Source: Brevibacterium sp. UCMA 11754
Lineage (GTDB): Bacteria; Actinomycetota; Actinomycetes; Actinomycetales; Brevibacteriaceae
Assembly (NCBI RefSeq): GCF_021532275.1
Contig: NZ_JACBOT010000001.1
Location: forward strand, 186,001 to 250,000
Direction: 5' to 3'
Length of the DNA: 64,000 nt
The notes beneath the pieces were generated by a model. It made no database searches. It saw only the letters and a program-made list of their open reading frames with translations, and was not told the DNA's origin. Shown in pieces: positions 1-8,140 of the stretch; positions within the stretch are counted from its first letter, which is position 1, and every line of letters starts with the position of its first letter. The translations under genes and the position numbers were made by a program.

Positions 1-1558
1 GCCCTCGAAGCGCCCTGCCGTCCAGGTGGGCGACCCCTTCGCAGAGAAGGTGCTCATCGAATGCTGCCTCGAACTCTTCCACGCAGGCGTTGTCGAAGGC
101 ATCCAGGACCTCGGTGCTGCCGGCATCAGCTGCGCCACCTCCGAGCTGGCCTCGAACGGCGACGGCGGTATGCACATCGCCCTCGACGACGTGCTGCTGC
201 GCGATGAGACCCTGACCCCTGAGGAGATCCTCATGTCGGAGTCCCAGGAGCGGATGATGGCCGTGGTCACCCCCGAACGCCTGGATGACTTCCTGGCGAT
301 CGTGGGCAAATGGGACGTCGAAACCTCCGTCCTCGGCGAGGTCACCGACTCCGAACGCCTCATCATCGAATGGCACGGAGACGTCATCGTCGATGTGCCG
401 CCTCGCTCGGTCGCCCACGACGGCCCCGTCTACGAACGTCCGATGGTCGAGCCATCATGGACCGCCGAGGTCGCCGCGAACACCGTGGAATCGGCTGGTC
501 TGGTCAAGCCCGAGGGCGACGATCAGCTGCGCGCGACTGTCCTCCAGCTCGCAGGAGCACCGAACCTGGCGTCGAAGAACTGGATCACCTCCCAGTACGA
601 CAAGTACGTGCAGGGCAACACCGCCCAGGCGTTCCCCGACGATGCGGGAGTCATCCGCGTCGACGAGGAGTCCGGGCTCGGCGTGGCCATCTCCACCGAC
701 GCCAACGGTCGCTACTGCTACCTCGATCCGGCCCGCGGCGCAGCGCTGGCGCTGGCCGAGGCCTACCGCAATGTCACCACCGCCGGGGCCATCCCGCGCG
801 CGGTCACCGACTGCCTCAACTTCGGTTCCCCCGAGGACCCTGAGATCATGTGGCAGTTCGCGGCCGCAGTCGAGGGCCTCGCCGAGGCGTGCCAGGACCT
901 GGGCATTCCCGTGACCGGTGGCAACGTTTCCCTCTACAACCAGACCGGTGGCGTAGCCATCCACCCGACCCCAGTCGTCGGTGTCCTCGGCGTCTTCGAC
1001 GACGTCACCCGCGCCACACCCAGCGGCTGGAAGGAACCGGGCCAGACCATCTACCTCCTCGGAACGACCGAAGCCGAACTCGACGGTTCGGCGTGGGCCG
1101 ACGTGACCGCCGGCCACCTCGGCGGAGTGCCTCCCCAGTACAAGCCGGGCACGGAGAAGGAACTCGGTGAGATCCTCATCAACTCCTCGCGTGACGGCAT
1201 GATCGATGCCGCGCACGACCTGTCCGAGGGCGGTCTGTCGCAGGCACTCATCGAATCCTGCCTGCGCTTCGGCACCGGTGCCCGCATCTGGCTCGACGAG
1301 GTGTGCGAACGCGATGGTGTTGATGTGTTCACTGCACTGTTCTCCGAGTCCACGGCCCGTGCGATTGTGGCCGTGCCGCGGTCCGAAGAGGTCCGCTTCA
1401 AGGACATGTGCACCGCCAGGCATTTCCCGTTCATCCGCATCGGCATGACCGACACCGGCGACGAGGCACCTGTCCTCGAGGTCGTCGATCACTTCGAGAT
1501 CGGACTCGACGAGCTGCGCGAGACTCATGAGGGGACGCTGCCGAAGCACTTCGACTGA
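1..1558 (+). CDS. purL: PurL, phosphoribosylformylglycinamidine synthase subunit II (3' part)
   Basis: This enzyme makes formylglycinamidine ribonucleotide from FGAR, ATP and ammonia in purine synthesis. The reading frame is already open at base 2 with a [18 protein letters not shown] stretch, so the gene starts upstream of the window. About 518 residues are visible, covering the second half of the first AIRS-type unit and the whole second ATP-grasp-like/AIRS half, with LESCLEL-like core, [15 protein letters not shown] and [10 protein letters not shown] motifs. The family length of the small actinobacterial PurL is about 750 residues, so roughly a third is missing. The stop at 1556-1558 is followed by a two-tier hairpin. 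No sign of damage. Family assignment is firm. Confidence 0.95.
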   Translation, partial: PSKRPAVQVGDPFAEKVLIECCLELFHAGVVEGIQDLGAAGISCATSELASNGDGGMHIALDDVLLRDETLTPEEILMSESQERMMAVVTPERLDDFLAIVGKWDVETSVLGEVTDSERLIIEWHGDVIVDVPPRSVAHDGPVYERPMVEPSWTAEVAANTVESAGLVKPEGDDQLRATVLQLAGAPNLASKNWITSQYDKYVQGNTAQAFPDDAGVIRVDEESGLGVAISTDANGRYCYLDPARGAALALAEAYRNVTTAGAIPRAVTDCLNFGSPEDPEIMWQFAAAVEGLAEACQDLGIPVTGGNVSLYNQTGGVAIHPTPVVGVLGVFDDVTRATPSGWKEPGQTIYLLGTTEAELDGSAWADVTAGHLGGVPPQYKPGTEKELGEILINSSRDGMIDAAHDLSEGGLSQALIESCLRFGTGARIWLDEVCERDGVDVFTALFSESTARAIVAVPRSEEVRFKDMCTARHFPFIRIGMTDTGDEAPVLEVVDHFEIGLDELRETHEGTLPKHFD

Positions 1559-1598
1559 GCCGGACTTCGGCTGAGTTCGTTGGCTTGGCTGGCTTCAG

Positions 1599-1666
1599 CG
1601 AGGGGACCACTGAACATCGAGGGAGCCGGTTGCGACTGGCTCCCTCAACGCTCGGTGGTCCCCTCG
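1599..1666. terminator. Two-tier hairpin between convergent genes
   Basis: Outer arms of 12 perfect bases (1599-1610 with 1655-1666) enclose inner arms of 9 perfect bases (1619-1627 with 1638-1646). It lies between purL and the opposite-strand membrane-protein gene, and its inner right arm covers that gene's stop codon, so it can serve both strands. There is no clear T-tract; terminator function is inferred. Confidence 0.6.
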
Positions 1667-2343
1667 GCGATCGAGCGGGCACTGGCCTCGGCATAGCGAT
1701 CCGATGGTCCGCTGGCCACTCGGCCGAGCAGGTGCAGGAGCACGAGGCCACCGAATGACACTCCCAGCAGGACCAACTGGGTGAGGACCATTGACGTCGC
1801 GAACGAGGAACCGAGCGAGTTCATCGCCCATTCGACGAAGGCGACGACGAGTCCCGTGCACATCGCAAAGCCGGCGGCGACGAGGTGCGTCCACCAGGCT
1901 CTGTTGCGCGCGAGGTTCCAGGCGATGAGCATTCCGGCCAGCACCACGCCGCCGTGGAAGGTCCAGATGATGCTCTGGATGTTCATCGCGAGATCGACGC
2001 TGCTGACAACACGGTTCACGATGATCGGCAGCAGGTGAGGCAAGGCGAATGCGTAGATGCTGATGAAGATGAGCAGTCCCATCCCGAACAGTCGCATCGT
2101 CATCGGACTGGCTTTCACGATGAGCAGCGCGACGACGCCGAGGATGAGTTCGAGGATCGCGACCACGACGGTCACGGCCGGATACAGGGTGAAGATGTCC
2201 GGGCGCACTCCATCGATCATCATCGGCATCAGCACGAATTCCGGCAATGAGCCGACGGCTATGGCGGCCCAGAAGAGGATTCGCGCCGTCCACCCTGGAC
2301 CGACTGCCCGTTCGTATCCTCCCGAGGAAGCCTGCTGACTCAT
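1645..2343 (-). CDS. Six-helix integral membrane protein, function unknown
   Basis: A 232-residue protein with about six hydrophobic segments (for example ILFWAAIAVGSLPEFVLM, LYPAVTVVVAILELILGVV, LVLLGVSFGGLVLLHLLG) and a short charged C-terminus. I do not recognise the family and see no catalytic motif. The ATG at 2343 is preferred over in-frame starts further upstream because the sequence before it reads TACAGT, six bases, then ATG, a leaderless promoter arrangement. It is convergent with purL and divergent from the MetE-type gene. Confidence 0.75.
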   Translation of the reverse strand: MSQQASSGGYERAVGPGWTARILFWAAIAVGSLPEFVLMPMMIDGVRPDIFTLYPAVTVVVAILELILGVVALLIVKASPMTMRLFGMGLLIFISIYAFALPHLLPIIVNRVVSSVDLAMNIQSIIWTFHGGVVLAGMLIAWNLARNRAWWTHLVAAGFAMCTGLVVAFVEWAMNSLGSSFATSMVLTQLVLLGVSFGGLVLLHLLGRVASGPSDRYAEASARSIAEGTTER

Positions 2344-2430
2344 GTCATCACTGTAGGTCTGCAAGGGCGGGGACCGCATTCTTTTCAGCAGGTGAACGCC
2401 ACAGCACGTGACCCAACATGACAACCCCCT

Positions 2431-2447
2431 CGCATGCGGGGCCGCTT
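2431..2447. other. Small hairpin in the metE-like upstream region
   Basis: In the 167-base gap between the two divergent genes a CCCC...GGGG pair encloses the palindrome CGCATGCG. Together with a second GC-rich pairing nearer the ribosome site it could form a short structured leader. I compared it with SAM-type riboswitch cores and could not make a match. Confidence 0.3.
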
Positions 2448-2510
2448 ATGTGATTGCCTGAGGGAGAACGCCACGGCGCAACTGCCGCCGAACAACCAGA
2501 GGAGTCACCT

Positions 2511-3740
2511 ATGGCCACGATCCGCACCTCGCACGCAGGATCCTTACCCCGCACCCCCGAACTCATCGAAGCCAACAAGGTCAAGCAGGCCCAGAACCAC
2601 GCTCGCCTCGCCGGTGAAACCGTCTCCGAGGCTCAGACGCAGGAATTCGATGAGCTCCTCGCCGCCAGCGTGGCCGACCTCGTCAAGCGCCAGAAGGATC
2701 TCGGCATCTCGAACCCCAACGACGGGGAGTACGGCCATTCGATGGCCGCAGAATTCGACTACGGCGCCTGGTGGCACTACTCCTTCGCCCGCACCGGCGG
2801 ACTCGAACTCGACAATGTCGACAAGTGGGATGCACCGGCCGTGCGCTCAGAGCCGGGTAGGACGGTGCTGACCAGCTTCGGCGACCGCCGCGACCGCAAT
2901 CTCTTCCCCGGCGTCTACGGCGATGCCAACGCCGGCACCGACACAGGTGACCAGCCGCAGTTCCCCAAGGCCACCAGCGCCATCAGCTACGTGGGCCAGG
3001 ACCAGGTCGCCAGCGACATCGCCAACCTCAAGGCCGGTCTCGCAGCCGCCGGGTACGGTGAACGCGACGGCTACATCAACGCCCTGTCCCCCGGCTCGGC
3101 TTCGCGCATCGCCAATGAGTACTACAAGACCGATGAGGAGTTCATCTGGGCGTGGGCCGATGTGCTGCGTGAGGAATACCTCGCCATCACCGAGGCGGGT
3201 CTGACCGTCCAGATCGACGATCCTTCCCTGGCCGAGAACTTCGACCAGATCAACCCGGAACCCTCCTTCGCCGACTACCGGTCCTTCATCCAGGTCCGCA
3301 TCGATGCACTCAACCACGCACTGCGCGGCATCGATCCGGCTCAGGTGCGCGTCCACACCTGCTGGGGTTCCTGGCACGGTCCCCACGTGACGGACCTGCC
3401 GTTCAAGGAGATCGTCGACCAGGTGCTCACGCTCAATGCCGCTGGCATCACCTTCGAGGCTGCCAACGTCCGCCACGAACACGAATGGCGGATCTGGGAG
3501 GACATGAAGCTGCCCGAGGGCAAGTACATCATCCCGGGCATCGTCTCCCACTCCACGAATGTCGTCGAGCATCCCGAACTCGTCGCCGATCGCATCGAAC
3601 GCTTCGCGAAGCTCGTCGGTCCCGACAATGTCATGGCCTCGACGGACTGTGGCCTGGGCGGACGCGTCCACCCTGAGATCGCCATTGCGAAGCTGCAGTC
3701 GCTGACCGCCGGTGCCGAGATCGCCGGAAAGCGTCTCTGA
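2511..3740 (+). CDS. Cobalamin-independent methionine synthase-type methyltransferase (MetE C-terminal family)
   Basis: A 409-residue protein of the MetE C-terminal-domain family (YxjG type), which transfers a methyl group to a thiol such as homocysteine using a zinc-activated thiolate. The zinc ligands are visible: His282 and Cys284 in VHTCWGSWH and Cys380 in STDCGLGGR. It lacks the N-terminal half of full MetE (about 750 residues), so the methyl donor is probably not polyglutamyl methyl-THF. ATG 2511 follows AGAGGAG at 2498-2504 with good spacing. The 3' end almost touches the convergent epimerase gene, with 15 bases between them. Confidence 0.88.
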   Translation: MATIRTSHAGSLPRTPELIEANKVKQAQNHARLAGETVSEAQTQEFDELLAASVADLVKRQKDLGISNPNDGEYGHSMAAEFDYGAWWHYSFARTGGLELDNVDKWDAPAVRSEPGRTVLTSFGDRRDRNLFPGVYGDANAGTDTGDQPQFPKATSAISYVGQDQVASDIANLKAGLAAAGYGERDGYINALSPGSASRIANEYYKTDEEFIWAWADVLREEYLAITEAGLTVQIDDPSLAENFDQINPEPSFADYRSFIQVRIDALNHALRGIDPAQVRVHTCWGSWHGPHVTDLPFKEIVDQVLTLNAAGITFEAANVRHEHEWRIWEDMKLPEGKYIIPGIVSHSTNVVEHPELVADRIERFAKLVGPDNVMASTDCGLGGRVHPEIAIAKLQSLTAGAEIAGKRL

Positions 3741-3755
3741 AACCCTTCGCCCACT

Positions 3756-5156
3756 TCACGCTCCGCTGCCGAGTTCCTCCTCGAGGCAGTCGGACAGCGT
3801 GGGGTGGGCGAACTGGTATCCGGTCTCTTCCAGCTTCTCCGGACGCACCTTCTGGTCGGCCAGGGCGAGCTCCTTGGCTCCGTCGGCCCCGAGTACCAAC
3901 TCGGTGACGAAACCGGGCGTCGCGATGCGGGCCGGGCGGTGCAGGTGGGCGGCGAGCGCCTCGGCGAACTCCTGCTGCGAGATCATGTCCGGGGCCACCG
4001 CGTTGACGGGTCCGCGGACATAGTCGGTGAGCACCGCATGGACATAGGATCTGGCCAGATCGTCGAGGGAGACCCAGGCCAGGCCCTGTTCACCGCTGCC
4101 CAATCGCCCTCCGGCCCCGGCCAAGTACAGAGGTGTCTGGAGTCTGAGGAATCCGCTCAGTGAGGTCAGCGCAATGCCAGATCGGATCGAGACCCGGCGG
4201 ATGCCCAGCTCTTCGACCCGTGCGGCTGCGGCTTCCCATTCCTGGCACACCTCGGCGAGGAATCCGTCCCCGGCCGGAGCGGTCTCGTCCACCGGCGCTT
4301 CAGCCTGGGATCCGTAGATCCCGACGGCGGAGGCGCAGACGAAGACTTCGGGTCGTTTCGCCTCGGGCAGGGTGCGCATCGTCTCCGCCAGCAGGGTCGT
4401 CGAGTCGATGCGTGAGGAGCGGATCTCCTCCTTCGCCTTCTTCGTGAACCGGGTGGCGATGGTGCGCCCGCCGAGGTGGACGACCGCATCCGCCCAGGCC
4501 AGGTCGCGTGGGTTGATGATTCCCAGTCCGGGATTCCAGTGAGATTCGTATTCGGCCTTCGGAGTGCGACGCACGAGCAGACGCACGAAATGTCCTGCCG
4601 TGGAGAAGAGTGCAGCGACCTGCCGGCCGACGAGTCCGCTGCCGCCGGCGATGAGGATGCGTTTGCCCTTCTTGCGCGACAGCAGTGGTGCGTGCATGCG
4701 TTCGAGGAACTCGATGTCCATGAGCATGCGCTGTTGTCTGGCTTCGAAAGTCGCTTCCAAGTTGTGGATGAGGCTGCGGTCGATCGAGTCGAAGCCCGCC
4801 GGTGCCATCGAGAACTCGATGTGGTCGTCGATCTTGGTTCCCCCGGCGACCGAGGAGAATTCGTGGGTGTGCTTCCACTGGCTCAGTGGGCCCTTCTTGA
4901 GCTCATCGACGAACGAGAACCGGGAGGGGCCCTCGGAATGCACCGAACTGAATGGTCGTCGGACGAGGCCGTAGCTGCCGGGCAGACTGGTCTTGACCTG
5001 AGCCACCGACCCGGGCGCGAGCGGAGGGTAGCTCTCCTCGACGATCTCTTGGGCCCAGTGCGGGGACAGCCGAGTCAGTGCTCCGGGCTGTGCGTGCCAC
5101 AGATAGGTTGTCTCGGCGGCGAGCGGGACTTCAGATGTCCACTCGAAATTGGTCAT
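3756..5156 (-). CDS. TIGR01777 NAD-dependent epimerase with N-terminal SRPBCC domain
   Basis: A 466-residue fusion. Residues 1 to about 150 look like an SRPBCC (START-like) ligand-binding domain. From about residue 165 there is a Rossmann-fold SDR of the TIGR01777/YfcH type, with GGSGLVG dinucleotide loop, VVHLGG and VCASAVGIYG segments, and the typical C-terminal DUF1731 region ending PEKLEETGYQF. The substrate of this family is not known. The ATG at 5156 follows a strong AGGAGG-type site. The SRPBCC-epimerase fusion is common in Actinobacteria (family knowledge). Confidence 0.9.
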   Translation of the reverse strand: MTNFEWTSEVPLAAETTYLWHAQPGALTRLSPHWAQEIVEESYPPLAPGSVAQVKTSLPGSYGLVRRPFSSVHSEGPSRFSFVDELKKGPLSQWKHTHEFSSVAGGTKIDDHIEFSMAPAGFDSIDRSLIHNLEATFEARQQRMLMDIEFLERMHAPLLSRKKGKRILIAGGSGLVGRQVAALFSTAGHFVRLLVRRTPKAEYESHWNPGLGIINPRDLAWADAVVHLGGRTIATRFTKKAKEEIRSSRIDSTTLLAETMRTLPEAKRPEVFVCASAVGIYGSQAEAPVDETAPAGDGFLAEVCQEWEAAAARVEELGIRRVSIRSGIALTSLSGFLRLQTPLYLAGAGGRLGSGEQGLAWVSLDDLARSYVHAVLTDYVRGPVNAVAPDMISQQEFAEALAAHLHRPARIATPGFVTELVLGADGAKELALADQKVRPEKLEETGYQFAHPTLSDCLEEELGSGA

Positions 5157-5306
5157 GACATCCCTCCTACTCCAGATGATGCCACCGGAGTCTGAGAGTG
5201 TGACCTGCAACTCGCCCAATCCTGAGTGAATTATTCCTGCCGAGGTGGGGGTCGGCTCGAGCCGGGGATCCGCTACTCCCTCGTCTCGATCTCACCGAAA
5301 GACGAC

Positions 5307-5352
5307 CGCAGCGTCGAGGGCAGAGGGTATACAGTCTGCTCTCGACGCTGCG
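5307..5352. terminator. Long hairpin downstream of the sulfatase gene
   Basis: Arms of 12 perfect bases (5307-5318 and 5341-5352, CGCAGCGTCGAG/complement) continue after one mismatch with GCAGA/TCTGC. It lies in the 266-base gap between the sulfatase stop and the epimerase start on the same strand, and probably ends the sulfatase transcript. I see nothing else in that gap. Confidence 0.6.
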
Positions 5353-5422
5353 ATCTGCGCTCGATGAAACGTCACGGCTGGAGCGTGAGGCTCAGGCCCC
5401 CGCGGGGCGCTTGCGCCTCGCC

Positions 5423-6952
5423 TCAGACGGTGGTGTCGGGGATCTTTCCGAACCTGAACGCGGTCCAGAAGTCGCCGCGGACGTAGCCGTTCTCGGGTTC
5501 CGGATCGTAGTCCCAGTGCCGGACCGTGCCGATCTTGAGCGCATCGGCGACGAGCTGGCGGCTCGACTGACTGCCCAGCACATGCTCCTCAAGATGTTCG
5601 AGGTCGTAGCGCGAATCGAGCTCGGCTCGCATCGTGGCCACGAGCTCCGCATATCCGGCGTCGCCGGCACGGTTGACCAGCTCGTCCGGATCCGTTTCGA
5701 GGTCGAAGAGCAGTTCCGGATCTCCCGGGCAGATAGTCAGCTTGTACTGTCCGCGGATGAGCGTCACCTGCGGTCGGTATGTGCCCTCGGCGAAGTACTC
5801 GATGATGACGTCACGATCGGCAGGTTCCGTCTCTCCTGCGGCTTCCCGCCGAGCCGACTCGAGCAGAGAGACACCTGTCGCATCGGGGTCCGAGGTTCCT
5901 GCCAGGTCCAGCAGAGTCGGCATCAGGTCGACGAGGCTGACGGGGTTGGCATACCGACCTGGCGTGACCGCCTCGGCGGGGCCGTTGATGATGATCGGGA
6001 CACGGGAGGACTGCTCGTACGGGGACATCTTGTACCACAGCCCCTTCTCCCCCAGCATGTCTCCATGGTCGCTGGTGACGATGATGACCGTGTTGTCTTC
6101 GAGGTCGAGCTCGCGCAGACGCTGGCGGATCTTGCCGATGTGATCGTCGATGTAGCTCACCGACGCATAGTAGGCGCGGCGGGCCCGACGGATGTCCTCG
6201 GTTCCCGGTTCTCGCTTTTCCAGCCCGCTCATCGTGCGCAGCCGGTGGCTGTGCGGGTCCTCGGCGATGTCGGGGACCTCGGGGTGGGCTGGGTCCGGGA
6301 TGTCCACCTCGGCGAATCTGTCCCAGTTCTCCCGCGGCGGCTCGTACGGGTCGTGCGGGTGGATGAACGAGGTGACCATGAGGAACGGCTGGTTCTCACC
6401 GGCCGCCTGGTTGGCGCGCACCCGTCCGTTGAGGTGACGCAGGGTCCGGAAGATCACCTCGTCATCGAAGTCCTGCTGGACGTTCGCCTTCGCAGCACCG
6501 GCGGTGAACACCGGATCGGCCTCGTGATACCACTGGAGCTTCTGGTCGAGGGGACGCTGCCAGTCGGGAACCATGTCGAGGTCGGCCGGGTAGACGTCGG
6601 TGGTCAGGCGCTCTTCGAATCCGTGGTGCTGATCGGGGCCGATGAAGTGCATCCGTCCGATGAGCGCGGTGTGGTATCCGAGCTTGCGCAGGCGGTGGGC
6701 GAACGTCGGCACCGAGGCGGCGAAGTCGTCGCCGTTGTCGAGGCAGTCGATGTCGGAGGGCATCCGACCGGTCATCATCGACGCCCGCGAGGGTGAGCAC
6801 AGCGGAGTGTTGCAGTAGGCGCGATCGAAGACCGCTCCGTCCTCGGCCAGGGAGTCCATGTTCGGGGTGAGTGCGGCGGTGTCTCCGTAGGCACCCAGTG
6901 CCTGTGCGGCCATCTGGTCGGCCTGGATCACTACGATGTTCGGCGGTTGCAT
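5423..6952 (-). CDS. betC: Sulfatase, probable choline-sulfatase
   Basis: A 509-residue type I sulfatase. It has the N-terminal metal-binding QADQ, the formylglycine motif C52-S-P-S-R with LCSPSRASMMTGR context, a VTSDHGDMLGEKGLWYKM block and a C-terminal segment like that of choline sulfatases. Choline sulfatase splits choline-O-sulfate into choline and sulfate. The divergent neighbour encodes the enzyme that converts the cysteine to formylglycine, and the next gene is a BCCT-type choline/betaine carrier, which supports this substrate. The ATG at 6952 is preferred; an AAAGGA lies 13 bases upstream. No secretion signal is seen, so it should be cytoplasmic. Substrate is inferred, family is firm. 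Confidence 0.87.
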   Translation of the reverse strand: MQPPNIVVIQADQMAAQALGAYGDTAALTPNMDSLAEDGAVFDRAYCNTPLCSPSRASMMTGRMPSDIDCLDNGDDFAASVPTFAHRLRKLGYHTALIGRMHFIGPDQHHGFEERLTTDVYPADLDMVPDWQRPLDQKLQWYHEADPVFTAGAAKANVQQDFDDEVIFRTLRHLNGRVRANQAAGENQPFLMVTSFIHPHDPYEPPRENWDRFAEVDIPDPAHPEVPDIAEDPHSHRLRTMSGLEKREPGTEDIRRARRAYYASVSYIDDHIGKIRQRLRELDLEDNTVIIVTSDHGDMLGEKGLWYKMSPYEQSSRVPIIINGPAEAVTPGRYANPVSLVDLMPTLLDLAGTSDPDATGVSLLESARREAAGETEPADRDVIIEYFAEGTYRPQVTLIRGQYKLTICPGDPELLFDLETDPDELVNRAGDAGYAELVATMRAELDSRYDLEHLEEHVLGSQSSRQLVADALKIGTVRHWDYDPEPENGYVRGDFWTAFRFGKIPDTTV

Positions 6953-7093
6953 ATGCTTGGTCACGTCCTTTCTCAAAAACGTATGGTCTGCTTGTGAAAG
7001 CATGATCTGCGAAGTCAGCTGCGTTGAAGACCTGCGCAGGTGTGTCAGATGGAACAGATTCTTGCGAAACCGGTTCTTAGATATGGATTGAAG

Positions 7094-8140
7094 GTGGCGA
7101 CATTGGCCTCATGCTGTGGCCCGGCACGGAACTCGCCCGTCGGAGCGAGCCAGGGCAGTCCTGGGTCCGCCGAGGTGGGTGTTGAGGAAGAAGAATCCCC
7201 CGCCGAGGTGCGAACGTCGAGCCGGGAATCGCCCACCGTGCCCACTCCCGATCGGCAGCTGCTGACCGAACTCGCGGCTCTGGCCCCGCGGAATCTGGCG
7301 ATGATCGGCCTCAGCGGCGGCACACTCCTCATGGGCAGCGAGGACCCGCTGGCCTATCCCGAGGACGGTGAAGGCCCGGTCCGCGAAGTCGGCGTCGAGG
7401 GTTTCGCCATCGGTGCGACGACCGTCACGGTCGTAGAATTCGCCGCGTTCGTTGCAGCGACGGGTCATCGCACTGATGCTGAAACTCATGGTGACTCCTT
7501 GGTTTTCACAGGCCTGGTGGCCGAAGGGCTGGCCGAGACCTCTCCCTCTGTGCAGGCTACCCCCTGGTGGCGTCAGGTCACAGGGGCCACCTGGCTCCAC
7601 CCCGGCGGACCCGGGCCGACCGGTGTGGCTGGCGTGGCTGGTATTCCGGGCTCGAGTCTCGACGGCTCGAGTCTCGAACAATGGGCCAGGCATCCGGTCA
7701 CCCATGTCTCCCACACCGACGCCGAGGCGTATGCGCAGTGGGTGGGTGCCCGACTGCCGACCGAAGCCGAGTGGGAGTTCGCCTCCCGCGGCGGCCTTGA
7801 GCAGAAGCCCTATCCCTGGGGTTCGGTGCGCGAACCCGACGGCGTGGCCCGCATGAACACCTTCGCCGGGGTCTTCCCCAACGGACCGACGGCGCCGGTC
7901 GGCACCGTTCCCGCCGACGCGTTTCCTCCCAACGGCTTCGGTCTGCACAACACGACCGGAAACGTATGGGAGTGGACGAGCAGTCACTTCAGTGCACACG
8001 ACCAGCGCCCGGTGCTGCGTGGCGGGTCCTATATGTGCCATGACTCGTATTGCCGCAGGTACCGGACCTCGGCACGCTCGGCCGCGACACCGGACACCTC
8101 ACTCGGTCACACGGGATTCCGATTGGCCCTCAGCGTCTGA
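7094..8140 (+). CDS. Formylglycine-generating enzyme (sulfatase activator)
   Basis: Copper-dependent SUMF1-type oxidase that turns the sulfatase cysteine into formylglycine. Visible motifs are GGTLLMGSEDP, LPTEAEWEFASRGG, NVWEWTSSHF and the C-terminal GGSYMCHDSYCRRYR, which holds both active-site cysteines, so it should be active. The N-terminus reads ASCCGPARN, itself a C-x-P-x-R motif. The frame is open from 7040; GTG 7094 is my choice because it places CCGPAR near the start, while ATG 7049 or GTG 7040 are alternatives and none has a strong ribosome site. It overlaps the convergent BCCT gene by 42 bases. It is divergent from the sulfatase, sharing about 140 bases of promoter DNA. Confidence 0.88.
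   Translation: MATLASCCGPARNSPVGASQGSPGSAEVGVEEEESPAEVRTSSRESPTVPTPDRQLLTELAALAPRNLAMIGLSGGTLLMGSEDPLAYPEDGEGPVREVGVEGFAIGATTVTVVEFAAFVAATGHRTDAETHGDSLVFTGLVAEGLAETSPSVQATPWWRQVTGATWLHPGGPGPTGVAGVAGIPGSSLDGSSLEQWARHPVTHVSHTDAEAYAQWVGARLPTEAEWEFASRGGLEQKPYPWGSVREPDGVARMNTFAGVFPNGPTAPVGTVPADAFPPNGFGLHNTTGNVWEWTSSHFSAHDQRPVLRGGSYMCHDSYCRRYRTSARSAATPDTSLGHTGFRLALSV

Noticed and set aside
2344..2510. SAM-type riboswitch before the MetE-like gene
   Set aside because: Only short hairpins are present; the conserved SAM-I/IV core could not be traced.
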